Source: Kribbella sp. NBC_01245
GTDB taxonomy: Bacteria > Actinomycetota > Actinomycetes > Propionibacteriales > Kribbellaceae
Direction of reading: 5' to 3'
Assembly: GCF_036226525.1 (NCBI RefSeq)
Contig: NZ_CP108487.1
Location: 2,356,001 to 2,420,000 of the forward strand
Length of the DNA: 64,000 nucleotides
The notes under the pieces were generated by a model. It was given only the letters and a program-made list of their open reading frames with translations, was not told the origin of the DNA and ran no database searches. A program made the translations under genes and the position numbers. The first letter of the stretch is position 1. Every line of letters begins with the position of its first letter. This document shows, piece after piece, positions 35,130-43,432 of this stretch.

Positions 35130-38100
35130 TCAGGTCCGCGGCTTCTCCCGCAGTTCGAACGCCTCGACGACATCGCCCAGCTTGATGTCGTTGAAGTTGT
35201 TCACGGTCAGACCACACTCGAAGCCCTCGCGGACCTCGGAGGCGTCGTCCTTGAACCGCTTGAGCGAGGACAGATCCGCGTTGTCCAGAACGACGGCGCC
35301 GTCCCGGAGCAGGCGCACCTTCGCGTTGCGCTTGATGACACCACTCGTGACCCAGCAACCGGCGATGTTGCCGACCTTGGACGAGCGGAAGATCTCGCGG
35401 ATCTCCGCCGTACCGAGCTGGACCTCTTCGTAGATGGGCTTGAGCATGCCCTTGAGCGACGCCTCGATCTCGTCGATCGCGGAGTAGATGACCGAGTAGA
35501 ACCGGATATCCACGCCCTCGCGCTCGGCCAGATCTCCGGCCTTGCCCGCCGGCCGCACGTTGAAGCCGATGATGACGGCGTTCGACGCGATGGCCAGGTT
35601 GACGTCGTTCTCGTTGATCGCACCGACACCGCGGTCGATGACGCGGAGGTTGACCTCGTCGCCGACCTCGATCCGCACCAGTGCGTCCTCGAGCGCCTCG
35701 ACCGAACCGGAACCGTCACCCTTGAGGATGAGCAGGAGCTCCTGGCTCTGGCCCTTCTCCATGCTCGCCATGAAGTCCTCGAGCGTACGACGCGCGCGGC
35801 GCTTGGCGTTCGCGGCGGCACGGGCGCGGGCTTCACGCTTCTCAGCGATCTGGCGAGCCATCCGGTCGTCGTCGACAACGAGGAAGTTGTCGCCGGCGCC
35901 CGGCACCGCGGTCAGGCCCTGAACCAGGACCGGACGCGACGGCAGTGCCTCGGTCACGTTGTTGCCGTGCTCGTCGAGCATCGCCCGGACCCGGCCGTAC
36001 GCCGGACCCGCGACCATCGAGTCGCCGACCCGGAGCGTGCCGCGCTGAACCAGCACGGTCGCGACCGGACCACGGCCCTTGTCCAGGTGCGCCTCGATCG
36101 CCAGACCCTGCGCCGGCTGATCCGGGTTGGCCCGGAGGTCCAGCGACGCGTCGGCGGTCAGGACGACGCCCTCGAGCAGGCCGTCGATGTTCAGCCGGGC
36201 CTTCGCAGAGACGTCGACGAACATCGTGTCGCCGCCGTACTCCTCGGGGACCAGGCCGTACTCGGTGAGCTGACCGCGGACCTTCGCCGGGTCGGCTGCC
36301 GGGACGTCGATCTTGTTGACCGCGACCACGATCGGCACATTCGCCGCGCGGGCGTGGTTCAGCGCCTCGATCGTCTGCGGCATCACGCCGTCGTCGGCCG
36401 CGACCACCAGGATGACGATGTCGGTGGCCTGCGCACCACGAGCACGCATGGCGGTGAACGCCTCGTGACCCGGGGTGTCGACGAAGGTGATGGCCCTCTC
36501 GTGGCCGTCCACCTCGGTCGTCACCTGGTACGCACCGATGTGCTGGGTGATGCCACCGGCCTCGCCGGCCACGACGTTCGCGTGCCGGATCGCGTCCAGC
36601 AGCTTCGTCTTACCGTGGTCGACGTGACCCATCACGGTCACGACCGGCGGCCGCGCCATCAGGTGGCTGTCGTCGCCCTCGTCCGAACCGAACTCGATGT
36701 CGAACGACTCGAGCAGCTCGCGGTCCTCGTCCTCGGGGGACACGATCTGAACGTCGTAGTTCAGCTCGGTACCGAGCAGCTGCAGCGTCTCCTCGTTGAC
36801 CGACTGGGTCGCGGTCACCATCTCGCCCAGGTGGAACAGCACCTGAACCAGCGATGCCGGGTCGACGCCGACCTTCTCGGCGAAGTCCGTCAGCGAGGCG
36901 CCACGAGCGAGCTTCACGACCTCGCCGTCACCGTGCTTGACGCGCACGCCGCCGACGGCCGGAGCCTGCATGTTGTCGAATTCCTGGCGCTTGGCCCGCT
37001 TCGACTTACGGCCACGGCGAGCCGGACCGCCCGGACGCCCGAAGGCACCCTGCGTTCCGCCCCGGCCCCGGTTACCCGGGCCCGGACGACCGCCACCGCC
37101 ACCACCGGGGGGACCGCTGGGGCCACCACCGCCGGGACGGAAGCCACCGCCACCGCCGCCACCACCGCGCGGACCGGCACCGGGACCACCGGTACCGCCG
37201 CCGGGACGGCCACCGGGTCCACCACGACCGCCACCGGGACCACCGGAGCCGCCGCCCGGACCGGACGGACGGCCGGTGAAGGTACCGGCGGAGGACTTCG
37301 GCATCATGGCCGGGTTCGGCCGGGGAGCGCCAGGCACACCACCGGACGGACGCGGCCGGTCGCCCTGGCCACCACGGGCCGCGGGCGGACGGGGCGCGCC
37401 GGCGACGCCGCCGGGAGCACTACTGCCACCCTGCGCCGGAGCCGGACGATCGCGATCGCCGGACGGGCCCGGACGGGCGCCACCGCGCTGCATGCCCTGG
37501 GTAGAGCTGAACGGGTTGTTACCCGGCCGGGGCGCACCCGGACGGGGACCGGAACCGGGACCACCCTGGCCACCGGGACGCGGCGTGCCACCCGGACGGG
37601 GAGCACCCGGACGCGGCGCGCCACCCGACGTACCGGGACGCGGTGCCGGTGCGGTCGCCGGACGATCCGCCGCGGCGGGACGCTCAGCGGCCGGCTTCGG
37701 CGCGACCGGAGTCGACGGCGCGGCCGGAGCGGCGGGTGCCGTCTCGGCCGGAGCAGCCGGTGCGGCGGGAGCAGGTGCGGCAGCGGCGGCCGGGGCCTCC
37801 GGCTGCGCGGCCGGCTCGGGCTTGCGCGGACCCGGCTTCGGGCCCGGACGCGGACCCGGCTTGACGCCCGGCGTGGCCGGGGCGGCAGCTGCCGGGGTCT
37901 CGAAAACCGGTGCGGCGGTCGGTTCGGCCGCCGGGGCCGGAGTCTCTGCCACCGGTGCGGGCGCGGCCTCAGCGGACGGCGCGGACGCGGTGGTCGCCGG
38001 TGCCGCGGGGGCAGCCGGCTTCGGCGCCGCGGGTGCGGCGCTGGATGCACTGGGGGCGGCCTTCTTGGCCGCGGCCCTCTTCTTGGTGGCGGGCGGGTTC

Positions 38101-38255
38101 TTCTCGAACTCCTCCGCCAGCCGCCGGACGACGGGTGCCTCGATCGTCGAGGACGCCGACCGGACGAACTCTCCCATGTCGTTCAGCCTGGTCAGGACGA
38201 CCTTGCTGGTAACGCCGAGCTCTTTTGCGAGCTCGTAGACCCGGACCTTTGCCAC
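35130..38255 (-). CDS. infB: Translation initiation factor IF-2
   Basis: A 1041-residue GTPase that brings initiator tRNA to the 30S subunit. A short N-terminal IF2_N domain ([20 protein letters not shown]) is followed by about 350 residues of low-complexity Ala/Pro then Gly/Pro/Arg sequence, a long version typical of actinobacteria. The G domain has [21 protein letters not shown] and NKID in order, then domains II-IV with [19 protein letters not shown] at the end. Long frames on the opposite strand over the low-complexity part are shadows. Confidence 0.97.
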   Translation of the reverse strand: MAKVRVYELAKELGVTSKVVLTRLNDMGEFVRSASSTIEAPVVRRLAEEFEKNPPATKKRAAAKKAAPSASSAAPAAPKPAAPAAPATTASAPSAEAAPAPVAETPAPAAEPTAAPVFETPAAAAPATPGVKPGPRPGPKPGPRKPEPAAQPEAPAAAAAPAPAAPAAPAETAPAAPAAPSTPVAPKPAAERPAAADRPATAPAPRPGTSGGAPRPGAPRPGGTPRPGGQGGPGSGPRPGAPRPGNNPFSSTQGMQRGGARPGPSGDRDRPAPAQGGSSAPGGVAGAPRPPAARGGQGDRPRPSGGVPGAPRPNPAMMPKSSAGTFTGRPSGPGGGSGGPGGGRGGPGGRPGGGTGGPGAGPRGGGGGGGGFRPGGGGPSGPPGGGGGGRPGPGNRGRGGTQGAFGRPGGPARRGRKSKRAKRQEFDNMQAPAVGGVRVKHGDGEVVKLARGASLTDFAEKVGVDPASLVQVLFHLGEMVTATQSVNEETLQLLGTELNYDVQIVSPEDEDRELLESFDIEFGSDEGDDSHLMARPPVVTVMGHVDHGKTKLLDAIRHANVVAGEAGGITQHIGAYQVTTEVDGHERAITFVDTPGHEAFTAMRARGAQATDIVILVVAADDGVMPQTIEALNHARAANVPIVVAVNKIDVPAADPAKVRGQLTEYGLVPEEYGGDTMFVDVSAKARLNIDGLLEGVVLTADASLDLRANPDQPAQGLAIEAHLDKGRGPVATVLVQRGTLRVGDSMVAGPAYGRVRAMLDEHGNNVTEALPSRPVLVQGLTAVPGAGDNFLVVDDDRMARQIAEKREARARAAANAKRRARRTLEDFMASMEKGQSQELLLILKGDGSGSVEALEDALVRIEVGDEVNLRVIDRGVGAINENDVNLAIASNAVIIGFNVRPAGKAGDLAEREGVDIRFYSVIYSAIDEIEASLKGMLKPIYEEVQLGTAEIREIFRSSKVGNIAGCWVTSGVIKRNAKVRLLRDGAVVLDNADLSSLKRFKDDASEVREGFECGLTVNNFNDIKLGDVVEAFELREKPRT

Positions 38256-38368
38256 TACTCTCCCTCTGGTCCGAGCCTGGTGCCCGGACCGCTAGTAGAC
38301 GTGCTTGCTCATCGCATTGCACTCATCGTTCGACACTCATCGAGTGGTCATGAGTCGATGACCCGCCT

Positions 38369-38692
38369 TCATGTCTTCGCGGTGGTTTCCGCGGGCGGCC
38401 GGGCGGCCGCACTTGTCTTGCCCTTTGTCACAGCGTGCTGATCGACGTACTCCCGCACGAGATGGGCGTCCAGCGGACCTGGGACCTTGAAGGCCCTGGG
38501 CCACGCCTTCCGCCGCTCGGCGAGATCGAGACACTCGGTCACCGGGTGCAGATGCGCCCCGCGGCCTGGTGCCTGATGGCGCTCATCCGGAAGAACCACT
38601 CCTCCGGCGACCACCATCCGCAGCAGGTTGGCCTGACTGTCCCGTTTCCGGCACCCCACACACGTCCGCTCGGGACGCGCGTCTGTACTCAC
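38369..38692 (-). CDS. ylxR: YlxR/DUF448 family RNA-binding protein
   Basis: A 107-residue small protein with the family signature [19 protein letters not shown] near the N-terminus and [20 protein letters not shown]. YlxR sits between nusA and infB in most Gram-positives and is linked to transcription or RNase P regulation. The start is a GTG at 38692. Confidence 0.92.
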   Translation of the reverse strand: MSTDARPERTCVGCRKRDSQANLLRMVVAGGVVLPDERHQAPGRGAHLHPVTECLDLAERRKAWPRAFKVPGPLDAHLVREYVDQHAVTKGKTSAAARPPAETTAKT

Positions 38693-38744
38693 GTTGTCTC
38701 GAGTCCTCAGGGTGTCGGGACGGCTCAGTCGGCCGACCGATGGC

Positions 38745-39737
38745 TCAGTCTACCGGTTCGTCGCCACGAGTCACATCCGTATCGGGCCGGATGTCGATTC
38801 GCCAGCCCGTCAGCCGCGCCGCGAGGCGGGCATTCTGCCCTTCCTTGCCGATCGCGAGTGACAACTGGTAGTCGGGGACGATGACGCGTGCCGCGCGGGC
38901 GGCGGCGTCGACGACCTCCACCGACGCAACCTGTGCGGGCGACAGCGCATTCCCGACGAACGTCGCCGGGTCGTCGCTGTGGTCGATGATGTCGATCTTC
39001 TCACCGTGCAGCTCGTGCATGATGTTGCGCACGCGCTGGCCCATCGGCCCGATGCAGGCGCCCTTGGCGTTCACCGAGGGGTGCAGGGTGCGGACCGCGA
39101 TCTTGGTCCGGTGACCGGCCTCGCGGGCGATGGCGGTGATCTCGACGGTGCCATCGGCGATCTCCGGCACCTCGAGCGCGAACAGCTTCTTCACCAGGTT
39201 CGGGTGGGTGCGCGAGACGGTGATCTGCGGGCCCTTGAAACCCTTGCGAACGCCGACCACGTAGACCCGGATCCGGGAGCCGTGCTCGTACTTCTCCCCC
39301 GGCACCTGCTCCGGCACCGGCAGCACGGCCTCGATCTTGCCCAGGTCGACCATCACCGAGCGCGGGTCGCGGCCCTGCTGGACGATGCCCGAGACGATGT
39401 CGCCCTCCTTGTTGGAGAACTCGCCGTACCGCATGTCGTCCTCGGCGTCGCGCAACCGCTGCAGGATGATCTGCTTCGCCGTGGTGGCCGCGATCCGGCC
39501 GAAGTCGTGCGGGGTGTCGTCGTACTCCCGGGCGATCGAACCGTCCTCGGCCAGCTCCTGCGCGAACACGGTGACGTGCCCGGTCTTGCGGTCCAGCTCG
39601 GCCCGCGCGTGCGACTGAGCGCCCTCGGTCTTGTGGTACGCGACCAGCAGGGCCTGCTCGATCGCCTCGACGACCACCTCGAAGGCGATGTCCTTCTCGC
39701 GCTCCAATGAACGCAGTACCGCCATATCGATATCCAT
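38745..39737 (-). CDS. nusA: Transcription termination/antitermination protein NusA
   Basis: A 330-residue protein with the NusA N-domain ([20 protein letters not shown]), S1, KH1 ([20 protein letters not shown]) and KH2 ([20 protein letters not shown]). It lacks the C-terminal acidic repeats of E. coli NusA, as usual in actinobacteria. It starts two bases after the rimP stop. Confidence 0.96.
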   Translation of the reverse strand: MDIDMAVLRSLEREKDIAFEVVVEAIEQALLVAYHKTEGAQSHARAELDRKTGHVTVFAQELAEDGSIAREYDDTPHDFGRIAATTAKQIILQRLRDAEDDMRYGEFSNKEGDIVSGIVQQGRDPRSVMVDLGKIEAVLPVPEQVPGEKYEHGSRIRVYVVGVRKGFKGPQITVSRTHPNLVKKLFALEVPEIADGTVEITAIAREAGHRTKIAVRTLHPSVNAKGACIGPMGQRVRNIMHELHGEKIDIIDHSDDPATFVGNALSPAQVASVEVVDAAARAARVIVPDYQLSLAIGKEGQNARLAARLTGWRIDIRPDTDVTRGDEPVD

Positions 39738-39739
39738 GA

Positions 39740-40264
39740 TCAGTCCTCCTCCATGCCGTCTTCGGCGGCCATCTCGCCCGCGCCGGCGGGTCGGTTGAAC
39801 TCGATCTGGATCTTCGCCTTCTCCACGTCGGCGAAATTAATTCGGACTTCACCAGCTGTGTCTGTGACGTCCAGCTCGGCGGATTCTTCGGCGGCCGCCA
39901 TGATGCGGCCCTTCACCTTGGTGCCGTCCAGTAGGGACACGGCCACCAGGCGGCTCACGTTCCTGCGCCAGTGCCGGGGCAGCGTCAGCGGCCGGTCGAC
40001 ACCGGGGCTGGACACCTCCAGCGTGTACGCAGTACTGCCCATCACGTACTCGTCGACGTCCAGCGCCTTCGAGATCGCCCGGGTGACATCGGCCACGTCA
40101 TCGAGACTGATTCCGCCGTCTCGGTCCACCAGGACCCGCAACAACCGCCGCTTCCCGGCCGGTGTCACGTCGGCTGCCTCCAGATCGCAGCCGAACTGCG
40201 CCACGATCGGCCGAAGATAGGCAGCGAGGCGCTCGTCGTCGATGTGGTCAGACTTCCGGCTCAC
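39740..40264 (-). CDS. rimP: Ribosome maturation factor RimP
   Basis: A 174-residue factor for 30S assembly. [39 protein letters not shown] and a C-terminal SH3-like domain are recognisable. I use the GTG at 40264 ([13 protein letters not shown]). The frame continues to 40330 through a tandem repeat and is less likely to be translated. It is first in the rimP-nusA-ylxR-infB unit. Confidence 0.93.
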   Translation of the reverse strand: MSRKSDHIDDERLAAYLRPIVAQFGCDLEAADVTPAGKRRLLRVLVDRDGGISLDDVADVTRAISKALDVDEYVMGSTAYTLEVSSPGVDRPLTLPRHWRRNVSRLVAVSLLDGTKVKGRIMAAAEESAELDVTDTAGEVRINFADVEKAKIQIEFNRPAGAGEMAAEDGMEED

Positions 40265-40292
40265 TTGGGCGACCTGCCTCTCTCCACTTGTT

Positions 40293-40335
40293 TTCACCCG
40301 TTGACAAAACTGCTGTTCACCCGTTGACAAACTGC
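40293..40335. repeat. Tandem 20-bp repeat upstream of rimP
   Basis: TTCACCCGTTGACAAAACTG plus C at 40293-40313 recurs as TTCACCCGTTGACAAACTGC at 40316-40335, a 23-bp period. It lies in the divergent region between rimP (minus) and the lipoprotein gene (plus). Each copy contains TTGACA on the plus strand and TTGTCAAC on the minus strand, so it may be a regulator site or a duplicated promoter element. Confidence 0.65.
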
Positions 40336-40387
40336 CCGGCGTCGCCGCCGAGGGCAGTAACCCACCCTATCGGTCCCCGGGCTGGGA

Positions 40388-40393
40388 TAAGTT
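40388..40393 (+). promoter_or_regulatory. -10 box TAAGTT (leaderless type)
   Basis: TAAGTT is followed by six bases and the GTG at 40400. No ribosome site is present. Confidence 0.45.
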
Positions 40394-40399
40394 CAGGCC

Positions 40400-40975
40400 G
40401 TGCCGACGACCTCGCCAGATCACTCCGCGCGATCACTTTCCCGCCGTACGGCGCTGAGTGGTGCCGTGCTCGCAGCGGGTACGACGCTGCTGGTGGCGGG
40501 GTGTGACGGCGGTCCGAACCTTCCAGGTGGTGGCGGCCCGAAAGGCAAAGGCGCTTCCCAGCCGCCGACGCCGACGGTTGATCCGGCCGTAGTGGCAGCG
40601 GTGACGACCATCGCCGGACACCTCAACCAGCTCAGCGCGCGTTATGCCGCGACCACCCGCCGCTATCCGGCGCTCGCGACGAAGCTGGCCGTCGCGACTA
40701 AGAACCACGCCACCCAGTTGGCCAAGCTGAAGGCGATCGCCTCCTCCGTCACGCCTACTACGGCAAAGGTCCCGGTCATTCCGGCGACCCAGGCGGCCGC
40801 GATCACCGACCTGGCCGGCCGGGAGCAGGCGCTCGCCATCGCGCACGCGACCACAGCCGCGAGCCTCTCGGGTGAACCTGCCCGGTTGATCGGGTCCATC
40901 GCGGCCGCCGAGAGCCAGCTCGCGCTCTGGCTCGGCCAGTTGGCCGCACCTCCGAAGAAGAAAGCCCAGCGATGA
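40400..40975 (+). CDS. Tat/lipoprotein-signal helical protein
   Basis: A 191-residue exported protein. The N-terminus has SRRTALSGAVLAAGTTLLVA followed by GC, which combines a twin-arginine motif with a lipobox, so a Tat-exported lipoprotein is likely. A Gly/Pro-rich linker follows, then about 130 residues of Ala-rich helix. It overlaps the ferritin-like DUF4439 gene by four bases and the two products probably work together. Function is unknown. Confidence 0.75.
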   Translation: MPTTSPDHSARSLSRRTALSGAVLAAGTTLLVAGCDGGPNLPGGGGPKGKGASQPPTPTVDPAVVAAVTTIAGHLNQLSARYAATTRRYPALATKLAVATKNHATQLAKLKAIASSVTPTTAKVPVIPATQAAAITDLAGREQALAIAHATTAASLSGEPARLIGSIAAAESQLALWLGQLAAPPKKKAQR

Positions 40976-41379
40976 GCGAGATCGACGCGTTGCAGGCCTG
41001 CCTGGCCGGAGAGCATGCCGCCATCTACGCGATCGGCGTGGCCGGCGGCAACCTCAAGGGCAGCCGATTCGGCGCAGCCCGGCAGCTCTATGCCGCGCAT
41101 GAGTTGCGCCGGGATCGGCTGATCGACCTCATCACCGCGGCCAAGGCCAAGCCCGTCGCGCCCGAACCGGCGTACGACCTGCCCGCGCCGGTGACCGGGC
41201 AGCCCGCGGCGACGGCGCTGATCCGGCTGGTCGAGCAACGGCTGGCGGTGGTCTACGGCGATCTGACGGCCGGGGCCGAGAGCAAGGAGACCCGGACCTT
41301 CGCTGTCCAGGCCGGAATCGCGGCTGCCCGCGAGCAGATCAACTGGGGCGGCGCACCGGCTGCCCTCCCCCTCGGCTGA
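40972..41379 (+). CDS. DUF4439 ferritin-like protein
   Basis: A 135-residue helical protein starting MSEIDALQACLAGEHAAIYA, with ARQLYAAHELRRDRLIDLIT and a Pro-rich PEPAYDLPAPVTGQPAA segment. It matches the ferritin-like DUF4439 pattern with Glu and His at expected helix positions. No signal peptide is seen, so it is predicted cytoplasmic unlike its neighbour. The ATGA overlap indicates coupling. Confidence 0.78.
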   Translation: MSEIDALQACLAGEHAAIYAIGVAGGNLKGSRFGAARQLYAAHELRRDRLIDLITAAKAKPVAPEPAYDLPAPVTGQPAATALIRLVEQRLAVVYGDLTAGAESKETRTFAVQAGIAAAREQINWGGAPAALPLG

Positions 41380-41729
41380 CGCAGCGTCACCTGCCCTGAT
41401 CCGGGCATTCGGGGTAGTTGAGGTTCGAACACAACGCGTCAGCACGCATTCGCAGACCGGACTCGGTGGCCCTGTGTGCCGGGCCAACCACGCATTGCCA
41501 CCGCAACGAAAATAATCGGGGCAAGTTACGGGCAACGAGAAATTCGTGCCGTAGTTCTCTTTACTCGGAGGGCGACCTTCCCTATATTTCCGGTCAACGG
41601 CGGTGGGGGCCGTCGCACATTCATCGCCATGGGGGTGGTGATTCCAGCCGTTTCAGGCTGCTCGTTCTTGTCTGCCATTCCATAACTTCTTGAGTTGCGC
41701 GCTGCGTCAACTACGGAGGGTAGTGAAGC
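41380..41729 (+). promoter_or_regulatory. Promoter and leader of the hydrazine-type operon
   Basis: This 350-bp stretch is less G+C-rich than its surroundings and contains no supported full gene. TTTACT (41560-41565) and TATATT (41583-41588) are separated by exactly 17 bp, a strong sigma-70-type match, giving a leader of about 135 nt. The leader has an 18-codon frame from ATG at 41630 to the stop at 41684-41686. A hairpin (AGTTG/CAACT) lies near 41694-41713, just before the ribosome site GGAGGG at 41715-41720. Confidence 0.55.
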
Positions 41730-42077
41730 ATGCGTACATTCGATCTCGCGACCGGTACGGACCAGTTCGTGAAAGACATTCGTGTGGTCCGCTGGGAGCA
41801 ATACGAACTCGGCAAACAAATGCCATTCCAGGCAATGTGGTACAGCGTTCCACCGGGTTCGGAGAGCCCACTGGACCAGCATCCGGAGCTGGAGCTTTCG
41901 GTGGTCGTGGCGGGCACCGCGCATGTGGTGTCCGGAGACGATGAACATGCCGTGCCACAGGGCTCGGCCTTCCTGCTGAACAGCACCGAGACGCACATCG
42001 TGCAGAACAGGTCGGCGCAGGACATGCTGACCATCTTCAGCGCGTACTGGATGCCCACCGGCGACTCCGATGACTGA
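41730..42077 (+). CDS. Cupin subunit of a putative hydrazine synthetase
   Basis: A 115-residue single cupin. Putative metal ligands are D49/H51/E55 in LDQHPELELSVVVAG and H89 in NSTETHIVQN. In the known N-N forming enzyme of the s56-p1 pathway (Spb40) a cupin domain is fused to a MetRS-like domain, and the cupin part rearranges the amino acid ester of N6-hydroxylysine into a hydrazine. Here the cupin is separate and overlaps the MetRS-like gene by eight bases. GGAGGG lies nine bases before the ATG. That the two proteins form a complex is inference. Confidence 0.8.
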   Translation: MRTFDLATGTDQFVKDIRVVRWEQYELGKQMPFQAMWYSVPPGSESPLDQHPELELSVVVAGTAHVVSGDDEHAVPQGSAFLLNSTETHIVQNRSAQDMLTIFSAYWMPTGDSDD

Positions 42078-43428
42078 CCCCGGCCTGACGGATCCGGTCA
42101 CCGTCTTCACCTATCCGCAGCCGACCGCGAACGGCCCCCTGCACGTCGGTCACCTGTCTGGTCCGTACGTCGCGGCCGACCTCGCCGCGCGAGCCGCCCG
42201 GGCCCGGGGCGAGCGGGTCTTCGTCAGCACCGGTCTCGACATCCACCAGAACTACGTGCTCACTCGCGCCGAGAACGAGGGCACCGAGGTGCTGCCGATG
42301 ATGGCCGCCTTCCGGGACGAGATCCAGCACACCTATCGGCTGGCGGGCATCGGGTACGACAACTTCACCGATCCCTTGCAGGCGGAGCATTCGCCGCGGA
42401 TCGAAGGCATGCTGCGGGCCCTCGTGGAGAGCGGCGCGACGCCGATGCGCGAGGTCACCCTGCATGCCTGCGCGGACTGCCATCGCACCTTGCACGACTC
42501 CTACCTGACCGGCCTGTGCGGGCGCTGCAAGGCTCCGGCCGGCGGTGGCGCCTGCGAGCAGTGCGGGTCCTTCACCCAGGTCGCCACCATGGTCGATCCG
42601 GTCTGCGGCCGGTGCGGTGGCGAACCCCGCCCGTTCCAGGCCGTCGTACCGGTGCTGCGGATGGCGGACCACCGCGAAACGATGACCGAGATGTGGCTGC
42701 GGGCCGACCTGCCGCCGGCCGTCCGGACGCTGATCGCGCACACGCTCGCCGACGGTCTGCCGGAGGTCCCGCTGGCCTATCCGACCAACTGGGGTATCGA
42801 GGGCACCGGCCCGCTGGCCGGGCTGCGGATCGGGCCGTTCACCGAGATCGCATTGACCGATCTGTACAGCGTCGCCGCGGCGGTCGATCCGGCCGCGACG
42901 ACATTGCCGGAGTTTGTCTCGGCGGCCGGCCGGGTAGACCGGTTATGGCACTTCCTGGGCTTGGACAATGCATTCTGGTATGCCCTGTATTGGCCGGCGC
43001 TGTGGGCCGCCGCCGGAGTTTATCCATTGCCGTTGTCCGGTTTGGTCGTGAACGAGTTCTACACATTGGAAGGTTCAAAATTCTCGACCAGCCGAAATCA
43101 CGCGGTTTGGGCAAACGAAATCCTCGGTGCCGAAGAGCCATCAATCGTGCGTTTGTTTTTGGCCTGGGATCGGCCCGATCGCTATCAGAGTGATTTCACC
43201 TGGCCGGGCTTCCATGCCTTCCGGGACCGGGTCGCGCCGTTGCTCAGCGGCGACTTCGAGGTGACCGCACCGCTGGATCCCGCGCTGGCCGCGGCCGAGC
43301 GGGCCCGGGGTGAAGCGGCACTCGAGCCGTCCGGGTTCGACCCGGCGCTGGCCGCGCGCTGCCTGCTGACCCTGCTCGAGGGTGGCGTTCGCGACGTCGG
43401 CACCCTTCGCACCCTCACGGGCGGCTAG
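42070..43428 (+). CDS. MetRS-like amino acid ligase (hydrazine synthetase component)
   Basis: A 452-residue class I aminoacyl-tRNA synthetase paralogue. The HIGH motif is HVGH at residues 25-28, and KMSKS appears as KFSTS near 336-340. Four CxxC pairs (CADC, CGRC, CEQC, CGRC) between about 136 and 182 form the MetRS zinc knuckle. The anticodon-binding domain is missing and the protein ends soon after the catalytic core, so it is not a housekeeping MetRS. In hydrazine pathways this domain activates glycine and esterifies it onto N6-hydroxylysine. The substrate here is inferred. Confidence 0.85.
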   Translation: MTDPGLTDPVTVFTYPQPTANGPLHVGHLSGPYVAADLAARAARARGERVFVSTGLDIHQNYVLTRAENEGTEVLPMMAAFRDEIQHTYRLAGIGYDNFTDPLQAEHSPRIEGMLRALVESGATPMREVTLHACADCHRTLHDSYLTGLCGRCKAPAGGGACEQCGSFTQVATMVDPVCGRCGGEPRPFQAVVPVLRMADHRETMTEMWLRADLPPAVRTLIAHTLADGLPEVPLAYPTNWGIEGTGPLAGLRIGPFTEIALTDLYSVAAAVDPAATTLPEFVSAAGRVDRLWHFLGLDNAFWYALYWPALWAAAGVYPLPLSGLVVNEFYTLEGSKFSTSRNHAVWANEILGAEEPSIVRLFLAWDRPDRYQSDFTWPGFHAFRDRVAPLLSGDFEVTAPLDPALAAAERARGEAALEPSGFDPALAARCLLTLLEGGVRDVGTLRTLTGG

Positions 43429-43432
43429 CGCC

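Noticed and set aside
37021..38060. GC-rich simple repeats as a separate repeat or CRISPR-like array
   Set aside because: They are codons of the IF-2 low-complexity N-terminal region, with irregular spacing and an intact frame.
35967..38441. 824-codon plus-strand frame over infB and a second frame at 36937-38238
   Set aside because: Both arise from the repetitive Pro/Gly/Ala coding of IF-2; the Thr/Arg- and Gly/Pro-rich translations have no ribosome site or homology.
41411..41450. GGTTCGAACAC as a tRNA T-loop
   Set aside because: No matching acceptor, D-arm or anticodon stem could be folded around it.
42070..43428. Housekeeping methionyl-tRNA synthetase
   Set aside because: The anticodon-binding domain is missing, KMSKS is altered to KFSTS, and the gene is embedded in a biosynthetic operon.
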